Below, one piece after another: positions 1-8,474 of a stretch of 64,000 nt of DNA. Below the pieces are notes generated by a model, which saw nothing but the letters and a program-made list of their open reading frames with translations, did no database searches and was not told the origin of the DNA. Position numbers and translations under genes: made by a program. Within the stretch, counting starts at the first letter, position 1. Each line of letters starts with the position of its first letter. The DNA lies in NCBI RefSeq assembly GCF_900188445.1, contig NZ_FZOR01000012.1:1-64000 (forward strand). The letters run 5' to 3'. This stretch comes from Actinomadura meyerae (GTDB lineage: Bacteria; Actinomycetota; Actinomycetes; Streptosporangiales; Streptosporangiaceae).

Positions 1-96
1 ATACCGAGTTAAACGTGAGACGGACGAGAACATCACCCACGACTCGCCGGCCACGATCCGATTGATCTGCCCAGCAGCTTAATTTAACGGCATTGC

Positions 97-1382
97 ACCA
101 TGGAATTGGTGAACGCGGCCTCGGTGATCGCCGCAGCACTCGCCTCCCGCACTGCCCCCGACTCCCCAACCGCCTGCCTGGAACTCGCCGAAGAACTCGC
201 CTCCGCCAACGATCTACAAGAGGCCGCACTGGCCGGACTCGTCGGTGTAGTGGACAGCGCCCGGGAGGTGCAGCGGTGGGGATTTCCCTCCACCCGTTCC
301 TGGCTGCGGTCCCGCATGGGCATGCGCGAATCCCGCGCCAAAGAGCGGTTGACCCTGGCGCGGCAGCGGCACCGCCTGACGGGGGTCACCGAGCGGTGGA
401 CCACCGGTGAACTGTCGACCGGGTACGCCGCGACCATCGCCGAAGCCACCGCCCGCCTAGACGATGACGACTGCCCGGCCGCTGAGGACATCCTGCTGGA
501 CATGGTCGACAAGGGCTTCTCCGCGGGGAAGGTCGCCAGCTTCGGTAAGCGGATCCGCGACGTCATCGCCGAACGCGACGGACGCGAGCAAGCCCCGCAG
601 GATGTGGCACGCGGGTACGAGCGGTCGTGGATCGACTCGACCCGCTCGCTGGACGGTGGCCGCTACATCAAGGGCTGGCTCAACGCCGAGGACGCCGCGA
701 TCTGGGACGGCACCCTCGCACCGCTGGCCAAGCCCACCGGAACCGACGACCATCGTGATCTGTCGGAGCGAACCGCGGCCGCACTTACCGGTGTGTTGTC
801 GGGTGGGCACACGGCCACCAAGGTCACCGTCATCTGCGACCTGGACACCCTCACCGGCGGCACCACCCCCGCCCGCCTCACCGACGGCACCCCCATACCG
901 GCAGCCCAGGCCCGCAGGATCGCGCTCACGGCGGGGGTCTCGCCCCTCCTGCTCGGCACCGGCAACACGCCGCTCTACCTCGGCCATCGGGTCAGGTTCG
1001 CCAACGCCTCCCAACGTCAAGTCCTGGAAACGCTGTACTCGACGTGTGCGGTACAGGGGTGCGAAGTGCCCGGGACGCTGTGCGAGGTCGACCACGTCCA
1101 CGGCTGGGCCCTCGGCAACAGCCCCACCGACATCGACAAACTCACCCTGTGCTGCGGCTGGCACAACCGCTACAAACACACCCACCCCGACCGACTCCAC
1201 ATCACCAAAACACCCGACGGCCGCTACACCTACCGCCTCCACCCACCCGACACCGACGCCCTGCACCAGCGAAGACACCCACCACCCACATGGCCCCAAG
1301 CCGCCTGACCAACAGACCACCGCCCGAGCCCGCCTGCCCCCAGCGGCGCGGGCCCGGACCCGGCTGCCCACACCCCGTGACC
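97..1382 (+). repeat. long direct repeat, left copy
   Basis: About 1.28 kb that recurs at about 5045-6325 in the same orientation, covering the HNH gene and about 70 bases after its stop. The shared DNA starts at caccATGG and fades after the shared tract near gcccggctgcccacac. Confidence 0.8.
100..1308 (+). CDS. DUF222 / HNH endonuclease domain protein, copy 1
   Basis: 402 residues. The N-terminal two thirds match the DUF222 (13E12-repeat-like) actinobacterial family. The C-terminus carries an HNH nuclease module near residues 315-365, with the core CEVDHVHGW followed by CCGWHNRYKH. The protein is nearly identical to the one at 5009-6253, but it begins at the internal methionine (MELV) that is residue 14 there, and upstream DNA similarity stops about 3 bases before this ATG. 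It has therefore probably lost its original promoter and first 13 codons. No clear ribosome-binding site precedes ATG 100. Similarity to copy 2 continues about 70 bases past the stop. The substrate is unknown; proteins of this type are often multi-copy. It may be expressed poorly or not at all. Confidence 0.85.
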   Translation: MELVNAASVIAAALASRTAPDSPTACLELAEELASANDLQEAALAGLVGVVDSAREVQRWGFPSTRSWLRSRMGMRESRAKERLTLARQRHRLTGVTERWTTGELSTGYAATIAEATARLDDDDCPAAEDILLDMVDKGFSAGKVASFGKRIRDVIAERDGREQAPQDVARGYERSWIDSTRSLDGGRYIKGWLNAEDAAIWDGTLAPLAKPTGTDDHRDLSERTAAALTGVLSGGHTATKVTVICDLDTLTGGTTPARLTDGTPIPAAQARRIALTAGVSPLLLGTGNTPLYLGHRVRFANASQRQVLETLYSTCAVQGCEVPGTLCEVDHVHGWALGNSPTDIDKLTLCCGWHNRYKHTHPDRLHITKTPDGRYTYRLHPPDTDALHQRRHPPPTWPQAA

Positions 1383-1414
1383 GGCCGCGCTGCTGTCTGC
1401 ACGGGCCGTCCGGC

Positions 1415-1831
1415 TCGCCGTGTTCGACTTCAAGGCCGTGCGGTCAGTGGTCTTCTGTGGGATGGGTTGCAGGCGGATGTTGCCGTCGTATGCGAGGACG
1501 AACGTTGAGTTCCGTGCCGTGCGATCGTCGGGCCTCCAGGTCAGCGGGACGAGGAACAGGCGCCCGCCCGAGGCGAGCAGAAGCCGCAGGTTTCTGGTAG
1601 CGGTGGCGGTAGGTCACCGATTCGCCGAGGTTGGCGTGCCGGGTTTCGGGCGGCGCGTCCCTCAGCGGCTCCCAGGCCCAGGGTGACCACCGCGAACGCC
1701 ACGTACCGTCCGCCGCGCTCCACGTCGCCCAGGGCTGGACGTTCTCGCCACCCGCCGTCCCCGGCTCGGCGGAACAGCCAGAACGCGTAGACCAGCGCGG
1801 GGACGCCGGCCGTCAGGTACAGCGGCGTCAC
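1415..1831 (-). pseudogene. frameshifted membrane-protein gene
   Basis: Reading the minus strand gives protein-like sequence in three successive frames. From GTG 1831 a hydrophobic start (TPLYLTAGVPALVYAFWLF) runs about 54 residues. After a frameshift near 1670-1680 the next frame reads WEPLRDAPPETRHANLGESV. After a second shift near 1588-1595 the third frame reads LRLLLASGGRLFLVPLTW and then FVLAYDGNIRLQPIP. Each segment dissolves into Arg/Pro/Ala-rich noise outside its own stretch, which is the pattern of a gene broken by two indels. The family was not recognised. The 3' end is unclear because the last frame runs on into the antisense of the upstream HNH gene. Sequencing error is an alternative explanation. 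Confidence 0.55.
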
Positions 1832-2034
1832 GCCGGGGTGTCACGCCGGGGTGTCTCGTTCGCGGCGACCTCCGTCGACAGGACCCCGACCAGCGCCCTG
1901 GCGGTCAGCGCGAGCTCCGCCGGCGCCATGGCCAGCGCGATCTGCCGGGCGGCGCGCAGCCGGTCCGGGAGCACCACGCCGCGGACCACCGCATGCCCAC
2001 CGAAAGTCGCGAGCGTGATCAGGAGGAGCAGCAC
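1828..2034 (-). CDS. small putative membrane protein (68 aa)
   Basis: A GTG-started frame of 68 residues with a hydrophobic N-terminus (MLLLLITLATFGGHAVV) followed by an Ala/Leu/Arg helix. Its stop overlaps the GTG of the broken downstream frame (GTGA), so the two could be a coupled pair or two pieces of one ancestral gene. The overlap lies in a 13-base direct duplication (gtcacgccggggt twice, about 1827-1852); 13 is not a multiple of 3, so this duplication could itself have broken the frame. No known family. It lies antisense to, and just upstream of, the RiPP precursor gene. Confidence 0.3.
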   Translation of the reverse strand: MLLLLITLATFGGHAVVRGVVLPDRLRAARQIALAMAPAELALTARALVGVLSTEVAANETPRRDTPA

Positions 2035-2182
2035 CGCCGCCCGGGTACGCGACCTCCACGCCCTGGACGCTCGGCTCGCTCAGACCGACCCGCCCCCGCG
2101 CGTGTCCCCATTGTCATCTTGCTCACTCCGTAACAGCTTGGCTTCGATGAGTAGCAACGACAAGCCGGCACACGGAGGACAG

Positions 2183-2449
2183 ATGACACAAATCCAAAGC
2201 CGAGCTCCATGGGGATGGACGCGAATGACCGCCCGTCTCCCGGAGATGGCTCCTTCCTACGCGTCGGTGGCCCTGGACGCGGCCACGCAAACCGGCCGCT
2301 ACCTCGACCATCACGGCAAGGTGATCGAGATGGGCAAGCACGGGACGAACCGGCAGACGAGCACGGCCACCAAGTCCGGCGGCGGGGACGGCAGCAGCCC
2401 CCAGATCCAGGCTGTCGACGACTCGACCGCCGACTACGAATCGGACTGA
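2183..2449 (+). CDS. tgmA: putative ATP-grasp-modified RiPP precursor (graspetide)
   Basis: 88 residues, preceded by GGAGGA (2174-2179). The leader, about residues 1-54, has the marks of the TIGR04186 family: an N-terminal PWGWTRM, then VALDAATQTGRYLD, then EMGKHGT. The following core is rich in acceptor and donor side chains: Thr55, Thr59, Ser60, Thr61, Thr63 and Ser65, then a Gly-rich turn with Asp69-Gly70, then Asp79, Asp80, Asp84, Glu86 and Asp88. In graspetides the cognate ATP-grasp ligase joins Asp/Glu carboxyls to Thr/Ser/Lys side chains; this is family knowledge, and the actual linkages here are not visible. The stop is four bases before the ligase start, so the two are coupled. A longer frame runs upstream, but this ATG has both the ribosome-binding site and the family N-terminus. 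Confidence 0.88.
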   Translation: MTQIQSRAPWGWTRMTARLPEMAPSYASVALDAATQTGRYLDHHGKVIEMGKHGTNRQTSTATKSGGGDGSSPQIQAVDDSTADYESD

Positions 2450-2453
2450 GCGG

Positions 2454-3398
2454 ATGGCGAACGGGCCGGTGCTGGTCGTCACCAGCCTTGAAGACGTGAC
2501 GGCGGACCTCGTCATCGCGGCGCTGAACCGGCGCGGTATCCCCGTCGTCCGTCTCGACCCGGCGGACATCGGCGACGGGCTCGCCTTCGCCGGACGCATC
2601 GGTGGGGGTGACCGGGGATGGAGCGGGCGGCTGCGCACAGAGAGCCGCGACCTCGATCTCGGTCACGTCCGCTCGGTGTATCACCGCCGTCCTGGGCCAT
2701 GGCGATTCGACCATCTGGAGCGCCGCGCCCGTCGCTTCGCCTCCGCCGAGGCGCGGCACGGCCTGTGCGGTCTTCTCAACGACCTGCCCGTGCCGCAGGT
2801 GAACGCCCCCTTGGCGAACGCCCGCGCGGAGTACAAGCCGTCCCAACTGCGGGCCACCGCCGAACTGGGCTTCACCGTCCCGCCGACGCTGGTCACCAAC
2901 GATCCGGCCGCGGCCCGCCGGTTCGCGGGCGAACACCGCAGCGTCATCTACAAATCCTTTCGCGGAGTCCTGCCTGCGGACGGCGAGACCGGCGCCATCT
3001 GGACGCAACGGGTGAAGACTGCGGAGATAGACGAGTCGGTCTCGGTCACCGCCCACCTTTTCCAGGCGGAGGTGGAGAAGACCGGCGACGTGCGGATCAC
3101 CGTGGTCGGCCGACGCGTCTTCGCGTCTCACATTCAGGCGCCGGGCTCACCTCTCGACTGGCGGTCCGGCGACTGGGACCGCCTGGAGTACTCGCCGATC
3201 GACCTGCCCACGCGGTTCACGGCCCGCCTTCACGCCTACCTCGATCGCTTCTGCCTGGCGTTCGGGTGCTTCGATTTCGCGGTGGACGACACCGAGGATC
3301 TGGTCTTCATCGAATGCAATCCCAACGGCCAGTGGGGTTTCCTCCCCGAGTCCGACTCCATCGCGGACGCCTTCGCCGAACTTCTGCAGAATGGGTGA
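2454..3398 (+). CDS. tgmB: ATP-grasp ribosomal peptide maturase
   Basis: 314 residues, matching the TIGR04187 (SAV_5884-like) ATP-grasp peptide maturases by content and context. The N-terminal domain starts MANGPVLVVTSLEDVTADLV. A nucleotide-binding lysine segment VIYKSFRG lies near residues 163-170. Near the C-terminus FIECNPNGQWGFLP (from about residue 285) supplies the Glu and Asn that bind Mg-ATP in ATP-grasp enzymes. The expected role is ATP-dependent ester or amide ring formation between side chains of the TgmA core, through an acyl-phosphate. It starts four bases after tgmA and overlaps tgmC by eight bases if tgmC starts at 3391, so the three genes form one transcription unit. Confidence 0.92.
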   Translation: MANGPVLVVTSLEDVTADLVIAALNRRGIPVVRLDPADIGDGLAFAGRIGGGDRGWSGRLRTESRDLDLGHVRSVYHRRPGPWRFDHLERRARRFASAEARHGLCGLLNDLPVPQVNAPLANARAEYKPSQLRATAELGFTVPPTLVTNDPAAARRFAGEHRSVIYKSFRGVLPADGETGAIWTQRVKTAEIDESVSVTAHLFQAEVEKTGDVRITVVGRRVFASHIQAPGSPLDWRSGDWDRLEYSPIDLPTRFTARLHAYLDRFCLAFGCFDFAVDDTEDLVFIECNPNGQWGFLPESDSIADAFAELLQNG

Positions 3399-4578
3399 GG
3401 TCATGACGCCTTCGGCCCCAGATCCCGCGCGGCTGCGAGCCGAGCTCGCCGCACGCCTCGCGGTCGACGACCCGGCTTGGCGCAAGGCGGTGGAGGTCGT
3501 TCCCCGGCACCGGTTCGTTCCGGGCTTCTACGCCGACTCCGGCGAGCGTTCCGAGGACGGGCTGACCGTCTGGGAGCCGGTCACCGAGACCATCGACCGA
3601 GCGCGATGGCTGGCGGCCGTCTACTCCGACACCACGCTCATCACGCAGTTCGACGGCGACGAGACCGACTGGAGCCGCCCCCTCCCCCGGACAGGCGGAA
3701 CGCCGACATCCTCGTCCACATTGCCCTCCCTGGTCGTACGCATGTGGGCTGACGCGGAACTCCAGGACGGTCACAACGTCCTAGAAATCGGCACCGGCAC
3801 CGGGTACTCGACCGCGCTCGCGTGCGAGAGGCTCGGCGACAACGGGGACGTCACCTCCGTCGAAGTCGACAACCGCCGCCTGAACCACGCCGCAGCCGCG
3901 CTCTACGACTGCGGCTACGCACCGGACCTCGCGGTAGCGGACGGCCTGTACGGCTACTGGCCATGCGCACCCTATGACCGGATCGTCGCCGCATGCTCGG
4001 TGCGCACCATCCCGCGCGCCTGGCTCGCCCAGACACGTCCCGGCGGAAAGATCCTCACCACCTTGTCCGGGTGGCTGTACGGGTACGCGCGGGTGCTACT
4101 GACCGTCCAGGACGACGGAACCGCCGAGGGCCCGCTGCTGCCCGGCACGATCTCCTTCATGGCCGCACGCGTGCAAGAGCGCCCAGAGCCCGGCAACCCC
4201 GCACACTGGGCGTCACTCAACCCCGAAGCCGAGACCCGAACCGTCCGCCATGCCCCGGAACGGCTCGATGAAGCCACCGAAGACGGCTTCTCCAGACGAT
4301 TCCTCGCCCAACTCGCCGCACCCAACGCCCAAATCGCAACGCTGAACGGTGCCACCCACCTCATCGACGTCACCACCGGCTCCACCGCCGTCTTCACCCC
4401 TGATGGCGTCCGACAGACGGGCCCGCTTCGCCTTTGGGACGCCATCGAGAAGACCTGGGACGCCTGGGACCAAGTCGACCGCCCCGCCCTGGACACCTTC
4501 CGCCTCAGCATCGCCGGCGGAGCCCAACGGATTTACCACCCCACGACCCCCGCCTTGTCGTTCGCCTTGCCGACCTGA
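3391..4578 (+). CDS. tgmC: PIMT-like methyltransferase of ATP-grasp RiPP system
   Basis: 395 residues, or 391 if the ATG at 3403 is used; the latter has GGTGAGG just upstream at a tight spacing. It resembles [20 protein letters not shown] O-methyltransferase: SAM motif I LEIGTGTGYSTAL at about residues 131-143, and a Ser/Thr-rich segment before it (TSSSTLPSLV) where PIMTs carry their active-site serine. A C-terminal extension of about 130 residues follows the Rossmann domain. It matches the TIGR04188 type found next to tgmB. In the characterised fuscimiditide pathway the related enzyme methylates an Asp of the cyclised peptide, which then forms an aspartimide. The same role is inferred here and would fit the Asp69-Gly70 pair of TgmA. 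Confidence 0.9.
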   Translation: MGEVMTPSAPDPARLRAELAARLAVDDPAWRKAVEVVPRHRFVPGFYADSGERSEDGLTVWEPVTETIDRARWLAAVYSDTTLITQFDGDETDWSRPLPRTGGTPTSSSTLPSLVVRMWADAELQDGHNVLEIGTGTGYSTALACERLGDNGDVTSVEVDNRRLNHAAAALYDCGYAPDLAVADGLYGYWPCAPYDRIVAACSVRTIPRAWLAQTRPGGKILTTLSGWLYGYARVLLTVQDDGTAEGPLLPGTISFMAARVQERPEPGNPAHWASLNPEAETRTVRHAPERLDEATEDGFSRRFLAQLAAPNAQIATLNGATHLIDVTTGSTAVFTPDGVRQTGPLRLWDAIEKTWDAWDQVDRPALDTFRLSIAGGAQRIYHPTTPALSFALPT

Positions 4579-5008
4579 CCGCCGGCGAGCGCTTGAAAAG
4601 TCGAAGATCAGTGGGGCTGCATATCGTCAGGGGGTGGCTCCGTAGTCCTGTTAGACGGCGATGGCCTTGGACGAATCCGCCGGGCTGGCTGTGGCCGCCG
4701 CAGGGTTGCGGGAGATTCGCCAGTTATCGTGCGTTCTCGAGTTGGGCGTTCGCGCATTCGCCGCCTACGCGGAGCCTGACCTGCGAGCAACTGGGCGTCG
4801 TTCACACCGCCTGCGCCGACTCCTTCGCTCGATCAGCCCATAGGGGAATGCACAACCGGAGATCCGCAGCCCACAAGACAGAGAAGATAAATGCCCGAAA
4901 TGAGGCATGTGCGAGAACAGTCGATGGCGATCACTGAATCCAGAAAGAATCATGGTCGAATTTCGCCTCGAAAGCGCAACACAGCGTCCGGCCAGATATG
5001 ATAGTTGC
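4579..5008. other. non-coding spacer before HNH copy 2
   Basis: About 430 bases with no supported gene. Its GC content falls towards the right. Short frames here have no family-like sequence. The last 20 bases hold a TATGAT promoter-like hexamer listed separately. Confidence 0.6.
4997..5002 (+). promoter_or_regulatory. possible -10 element of a leaderless HNH gene
   Basis: The hexamer TATGAT ends seven bases before the ATG at 5009, and no ribosome-binding site is visible between them. That spacing would put the transcription start at or near the start codon, as in leaderless actinobacterial mRNAs. The corresponding DNA is missing upstream of copy 1. Confidence 0.45.
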
Positions 5009-6253
5009 ATGAGTTTGATTGCGGGTGATCCTGACGCCGCGTCCACCATGGAATTGGTGCACGCGGTATCGGTGATCGCCGCCGAGCTCGCTTCCCGCAC
5101 CGCCCCCGACTCGCCGGCCGCGTGCCTGGAGTTGGCCGAGGAACTCGCCGCCGCCAACGATCTACAAGAGGCCGCGCTAGCCGGTTTCGTCGGTGTGGTG
5201 GACGGGGCCCGGGAGGTGCAGCGGTGGGGCTTCCCCTCCACGAGGTCGTGGCTGCGGTCCCGTATGGGCATGCGCGAATCCCGCGCCAAAGAGCGACTGA
5301 CCCTGGCCCGCCAGCGCCAGCGGCTTACGGAGGTTACCGAGCGGTGGACCGCCGGTGAGTTGTCGACCGGGTACGCCGCCACGATCGCCGAGGCCATCGC
5401 CCGCCTGGACGACGATGACTGCGCCACTGCCGAGACCACCCTGCTCGGCATGGTCGACCAGGGCTTTTCAGCCGGGAAGGTTGCCTCGTTCGGTAAGCGG
5501 ATCCGCGACGTCATCGCCGAGCGCGACGGGCGTGAGCAGGCCCCCGAGGATGTGAAGCGTGGTTATGAGCGGTCGTGGATCGACTCGACCCGGTCGTTGG
5601 ACGGTGGCCGCTACATCAAGGGCTGGTTGAACGCCGAGGACGCCGCGATCTGGGACGGCACCCTGGCACCGCTGGCCAAGCCCGCCGGAACCGACGACCG
5701 GCGTGATCTGTCGGAGCGGACGGCGGCGGCGTTGACGAGTGTGCTGTCGGGTGGGCACACGGCCACCAAGGTCACCGTCATCTGCGACCTGGACACCCTC
5801 ACCGGCGGCACCACCCCAGCCAGACTCACCGACGGCACCCCCATCCCGGCAGCCCAGGCCCGCAGGATCGCGCTCACGGCGGGGGTCTCGCCCCTCCTGC
5901 TCGGCACCGGCAACACGCCGCTCTACCTCGGCCATCGGGTCAGGTTCGCCAACGCCTCCCAACGCCAAGTCCTGGAAACGCTGTACGACACCTGCGCGGT
6001 GCAGGGGTGCGAGGTGCCCGGGACGCTGTGCGAGGTGGACCACGTCCACGGCTGGGCCCTCGGCAACAGCCCCACCGACATCGACAAACTCACCCTGTGC
6101 TGCGGGTGGCACAACCGCTACAAACACACCCACCCCGACCGACTCCACATCACCAAAGCCGAGGACGGCCGCTACACCTACCGCCTCCACCCACCCGGGA
6201 CCAGAGCCCTCCACCAGCGAAGACCACCACCCACATGGGCCGAGGCCGCATGA
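5009..6253 (+). CDS. DUF222 / HNH endonuclease domain protein, copy 2
   Basis: 414 residues; DUF222 N-terminal region plus a C-terminal HNH module (CEVDHVHGW, CCGWHNRYKH). It aligns with the protein at 100-1308 almost without gaps and extends it by 13 N-terminal residues (MSLIAGDPDAAST), which marks this as the more complete copy. The start at 5009 is favoured by the adjacent TATGAT and by the family N-terminus. The function is a presumed DNA nuclease; no partner gene is evident. Together with copy 1 it forms a direct repeat around the tgm cluster. Confidence 0.88.
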   Translation: MSLIAGDPDAASTMELVHAVSVIAAELASRTAPDSPAACLELAEELAAANDLQEAALAGFVGVVDGAREVQRWGFPSTRSWLRSRMGMRESRAKERLTLARQRQRLTEVTERWTAGELSTGYAATIAEAIARLDDDDCATAETTLLGMVDQGFSAGKVASFGKRIRDVIAERDGREQAPEDVKRGYERSWIDSTRSLDGGRYIKGWLNAEDAAIWDGTLAPLAKPAGTDDRRDLSERTAAALTSVLSGGHTATKVTVICDLDTLTGGTTPARLTDGTPIPAAQARRIALTAGVSPLLLGTGNTPLYLGHRVRFANASQRQVLETLYDTCAVQGCEVPGTLCEVDHVHGWALGNSPTDIDKLTLCCGWHNRYKHTHPDRLHITKAEDGRYTYRLHPPGTRALHQRRPPPTWAEAA

Positions 6254-6325
6254 CCGACAAACCGGCGCCCACGCCCGCCCGCCCCCAGCGGCATGAGCAG
6301 GGCCCGGCTGCCCACACTCGGTGAC
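5045..6325 (+). repeat. long direct repeat, right copy
   Basis: Partner of the repeat at 97-1382, offset by about 4.95 kb. Long identical stretches remain, for example around the HNH motif, which suggests a recent duplication or gene conversion. Confidence 0.8.
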
Positions 6326-6726
6326 CTTCCACCAGCCCACTACCTGACGGCCCATGACCACGTGCTTCAGCGAGCACACCCATGTCCGAACGCATCCGCC
6401 ACCGCACGTGCCAGACCCATCCCTGGTCCCCGAACCCGGTCGGCACCACAGCGGCCCAAGTCACCAACAAGCCCCCGCGCCCGCACCCGGCCACCCCAAC
6501 CACCAAGCTCTGCTACGGCCCTAGCAAGGCCCCATTATTGGGTAGTTCCCCCTGGCAGATGGGCCTTCGACCAGGCCAGACGCGGCCAGCGTGCACCTTG
6601 CGTGCCTGAACCGGAGCCGCTAGACGACCGCAGGCTTCGGTACTGCTGTCGGGCGGGTCGAGCGTCCGTGACCGCACGTCCCGCCCGGCAGCGTCGGGCG
6701 GGCCCCACGATCGTTCGGGGGGCGAG
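6254..6726. other. non-coding spacer
   Basis: About 470 bases between the HNH gene and the lipoprotein gene. The first 70 bases belong to the HNH repeat. No convincing frame, RNA gene or terminator was seen in the rest. A purine-rich GGGGGGCGAG just before 6727 serves as the ribosome-binding site of the next gene. Confidence 0.5.
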
Positions 6727-7245
6727 ATGAGAAGTAATCGGTTTGCGGCGATCGCTGTGACCGTCGCACTTATCGCGAGCGGTGCAGGGGCGTGCGGGTC
6801 GGAGGACCCCGATGCCCCGTCCAAGCCGTCCAGGACGCCCGTGAAGAGTTCGGCGAAGCCGGACACGCCGAAGTCACAGAAGCCGACGACCCAGGAGCCT
6901 CCCCCTACGCCGCAGGACACCGATGACCGGCCACTCCCGGAAGAGTGCAAGCATCCCGCGGGCGGGAGCGTCAGGCAGAGTTGCATCGAAGAGTACGGGC
7001 CGGACGGTGTAGGCACGGTGGCCCCGGTCCCGCCGGAGCGGGATCGGGACAACGACGGCATCGACGACTCCGTGGAGGAGCCGGAGCCGCCCGAGGACGA
7101 GGAACCGGAGGAACCGGCGGAGGAGCCGGAGCCGACTCAAAGCGACGAGGAGGTGCCCTCCAAGGAAGAACAGATCGAGGAGTGCACCGAGCAAACCGGG
7201 ATGCCGAAAGAATGCCGGGAGAAGATCGATCCTGACCATTCGTGA
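6727..7245 (+). CDS. putative acidic lipoprotein
   Basis: 172 residues. The N-terminus is a type II signal peptide: MRSNRF, a hydrophobic stretch, then a lipobox ending SGAGAC near residue 23. The mature part is low-complexity, Pro/Lys/Thr-rich to about residue 65 and Glu/Pro-rich after 115. A short DNDGIDD segment near residue 105 resembles calcium-binding Asp loops of thrombospondin type 3 repeats. Four cysteines follow the lipid-anchor cysteine. No enzymatic domain was recognised. It is probably an extracytoplasmic, membrane-anchored protein with a flexible spacer. Its neighbours give no functional hint. Confidence 0.7.
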   Translation: MRSNRFAAIAVTVALIASGAGACGSEDPDAPSKPSRTPVKSSAKPDTPKSQKPTTQEPPPTPQDTDDRPLPEECKHPAGGSVRQSCIEEYGPDGVGTVAPVPPERDRDNDGIDDSVEEPEPPEDEEPEEPAEEPEPTQSDEEVPSKEEQIEECTEQTGMPKECREKIDPDHS

Positions 7246-7350
7246 GCCGGTGCGCACTCGCATGGAGCGCTAGAGCGCCCGAACCGGTATCGCTGTAGCC
7301 GCCTGGCCTGTCATCCGGGCTCGGCTCGGCGGTGCAGCGCTTGGACAGGC

Positions 7351-8385
7351 TCAGGCGGACGTCAAGGCTTGTAGGTGTCGGGCCGCCGGTAGCTCTCTCG
7401 CGCGTTCGGGGAGGGTTGCCACTATCCGCTTTGCCAGGTGTCTCGTGCCGGCCGTCACGGCGTCCGGCCGATCCTGAACAGCCGAGACGGCTTCCAGGAG
7501 GCCAGTGTCGACTTCCCTGGACCGGACGACGGCCGTCGCCTTCATCATGTTCAGGTTCACGAGTGGACCCTGAGCACCAGGCGGATACAGGGCCGACGCT
7601 CGCGCAAGTGCCGTGTGGACGCGGGCCTCTCCCAACTGGGTGTAGACGTATGCCTCGGCCCAGACCAACTGGCTCTCACGGAATCCCAGGACGGTCTGCT
7701 CCGTTCCGTCCGGCAGGCGCTCGAAGGTGCTCTTGATCTTGTTTAGAGCACCGAGTGCCTGTGCTTTCTGTTCCTGGTCGGCCGCCATGTAAGCGGCTGC
7801 GGCGTGGGCGCGGGCCAATCCGGCGGACGGTGCGCCGTCCGCTACCGCGACGGCTTCAGCGATCATGGCGGCGACAGCATGCCGCGACCGTCCCGCCCAG
7901 AACGCATCCTGAGCCGCTCTCCCGCGCGTCCAGACCTGGAGGTCACGGTCCCCGGACGCGTCGGCTGCGCGGCGGGCGGTGCCCCACGCGATTCGTGCGG
8001 AGCGCTCCTCGCCCGCGTCTCCGAGCTCGATCGCCAATATGCCGGACAAGCCCGCGCTCACTCGCAGAAGACCGGTCCGCTCATGCGCGGATTCAGTCCG
8101 ATCGAGCAGCCGTCCGACGGCGATGATCTCGGCCGTCAGGTCGCCGATCAGCGCACCCGTCGGCCGGACCATGAGCTGCTGACCGTACTCGTAGACGACT
8201 TGCTCCCACTCGTCCACGTCCACGGCGTGATCGGTGGCGCGGTCGATGGCGGAGAGGATCTCCTCCAAGGCTCCCGGGGGGACGGCGGCTCCGGCGCCGA
8301 GGGCGGCGATCAACTGGAGTGCGGCGCGACGCTTCACGAGTCGGTCCCGTCGTTCGGAAGAGGGCTCCGACTTACGAATACCCAC
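7351..8385 (-). CDS. TPR-type regulator C-terminal domain protein lacking HTH (paralog A)
   Basis: 344 residues from GTG 8385; GTG 8337 is an alternative. From KRRAALQLIAALGAGAAVPP onward the protein aligns with residues 130-431 of the regulator at 9601-10896: helical, TPR-like repeats rich in Ala and Arg, ending in an ALTSA-type tail. It has no helix-turn-helix domain. The 16 residues before the shared block (GIRKSEPSSERRDRL) are reminiscent of the linker of the full-length paralog, so the gene looks like a partial duplicate that lost its 5' half. It may encode a peptide- or protein-binding domain without DNA binding, or be a decaying gene. Confidence 0.7.
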   Translation of the reverse strand: MGIRKSEPSSERRDRLVKRRAALQLIAALGAGAAVPPGALEEILSAIDRATDHAVDVDEWEQVVYEYGQQLMVRPTGALIGDLTAEIIAVGRLLDRTESAHERTGLLRVSAGLSGILAIELGDAGEERSARIAWGTARRAADASGDRDLQVWTRGRAAQDAFWAGRSRHAVAAMIAEAVAVADGAPSAGLARAHAAAAYMAADQEQKAQALGALNKIKSTFERLPDGTEQTVLGFRESQLVWAEAYVYTQLGEARVHTALARASALYPPGAQGPLVNLNMMKATAVVRSREVDTGLLEAVSAVQDRPDAVTAGTRHLAKRIVATLPERARELPAARHLQALTSA

Positions 8386-8474
8386 GCGGGTGACCGGAGG
8401 CTCTGGTTGCGGGGCTAGGAACAGGAACCTGCGGTTGCACTCTCCTTACCGCGCTCAAGGACGATCTCCGGGGT

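Noticed and set aside
457..1371. Long open frames antisense to the HNH genes (also 5468-6379)
   Set aside because: They mirror the codon structure of the real genes on the other strand and have no family-like motifs.
2019..3131. 370-codon minus-strand frame across the RiPP cluster
   Set aside because: Arg/Pro-rich shadow of tgmA and tgmB, which have clear motifs on the plus strand.
4434..4937. Plus-strand frame after tgmC as a fourth cluster gene
   Set aside because: It is an out-of-frame continuation of tgmC followed by unstructured sequence; no ribosome-binding site or family pattern.
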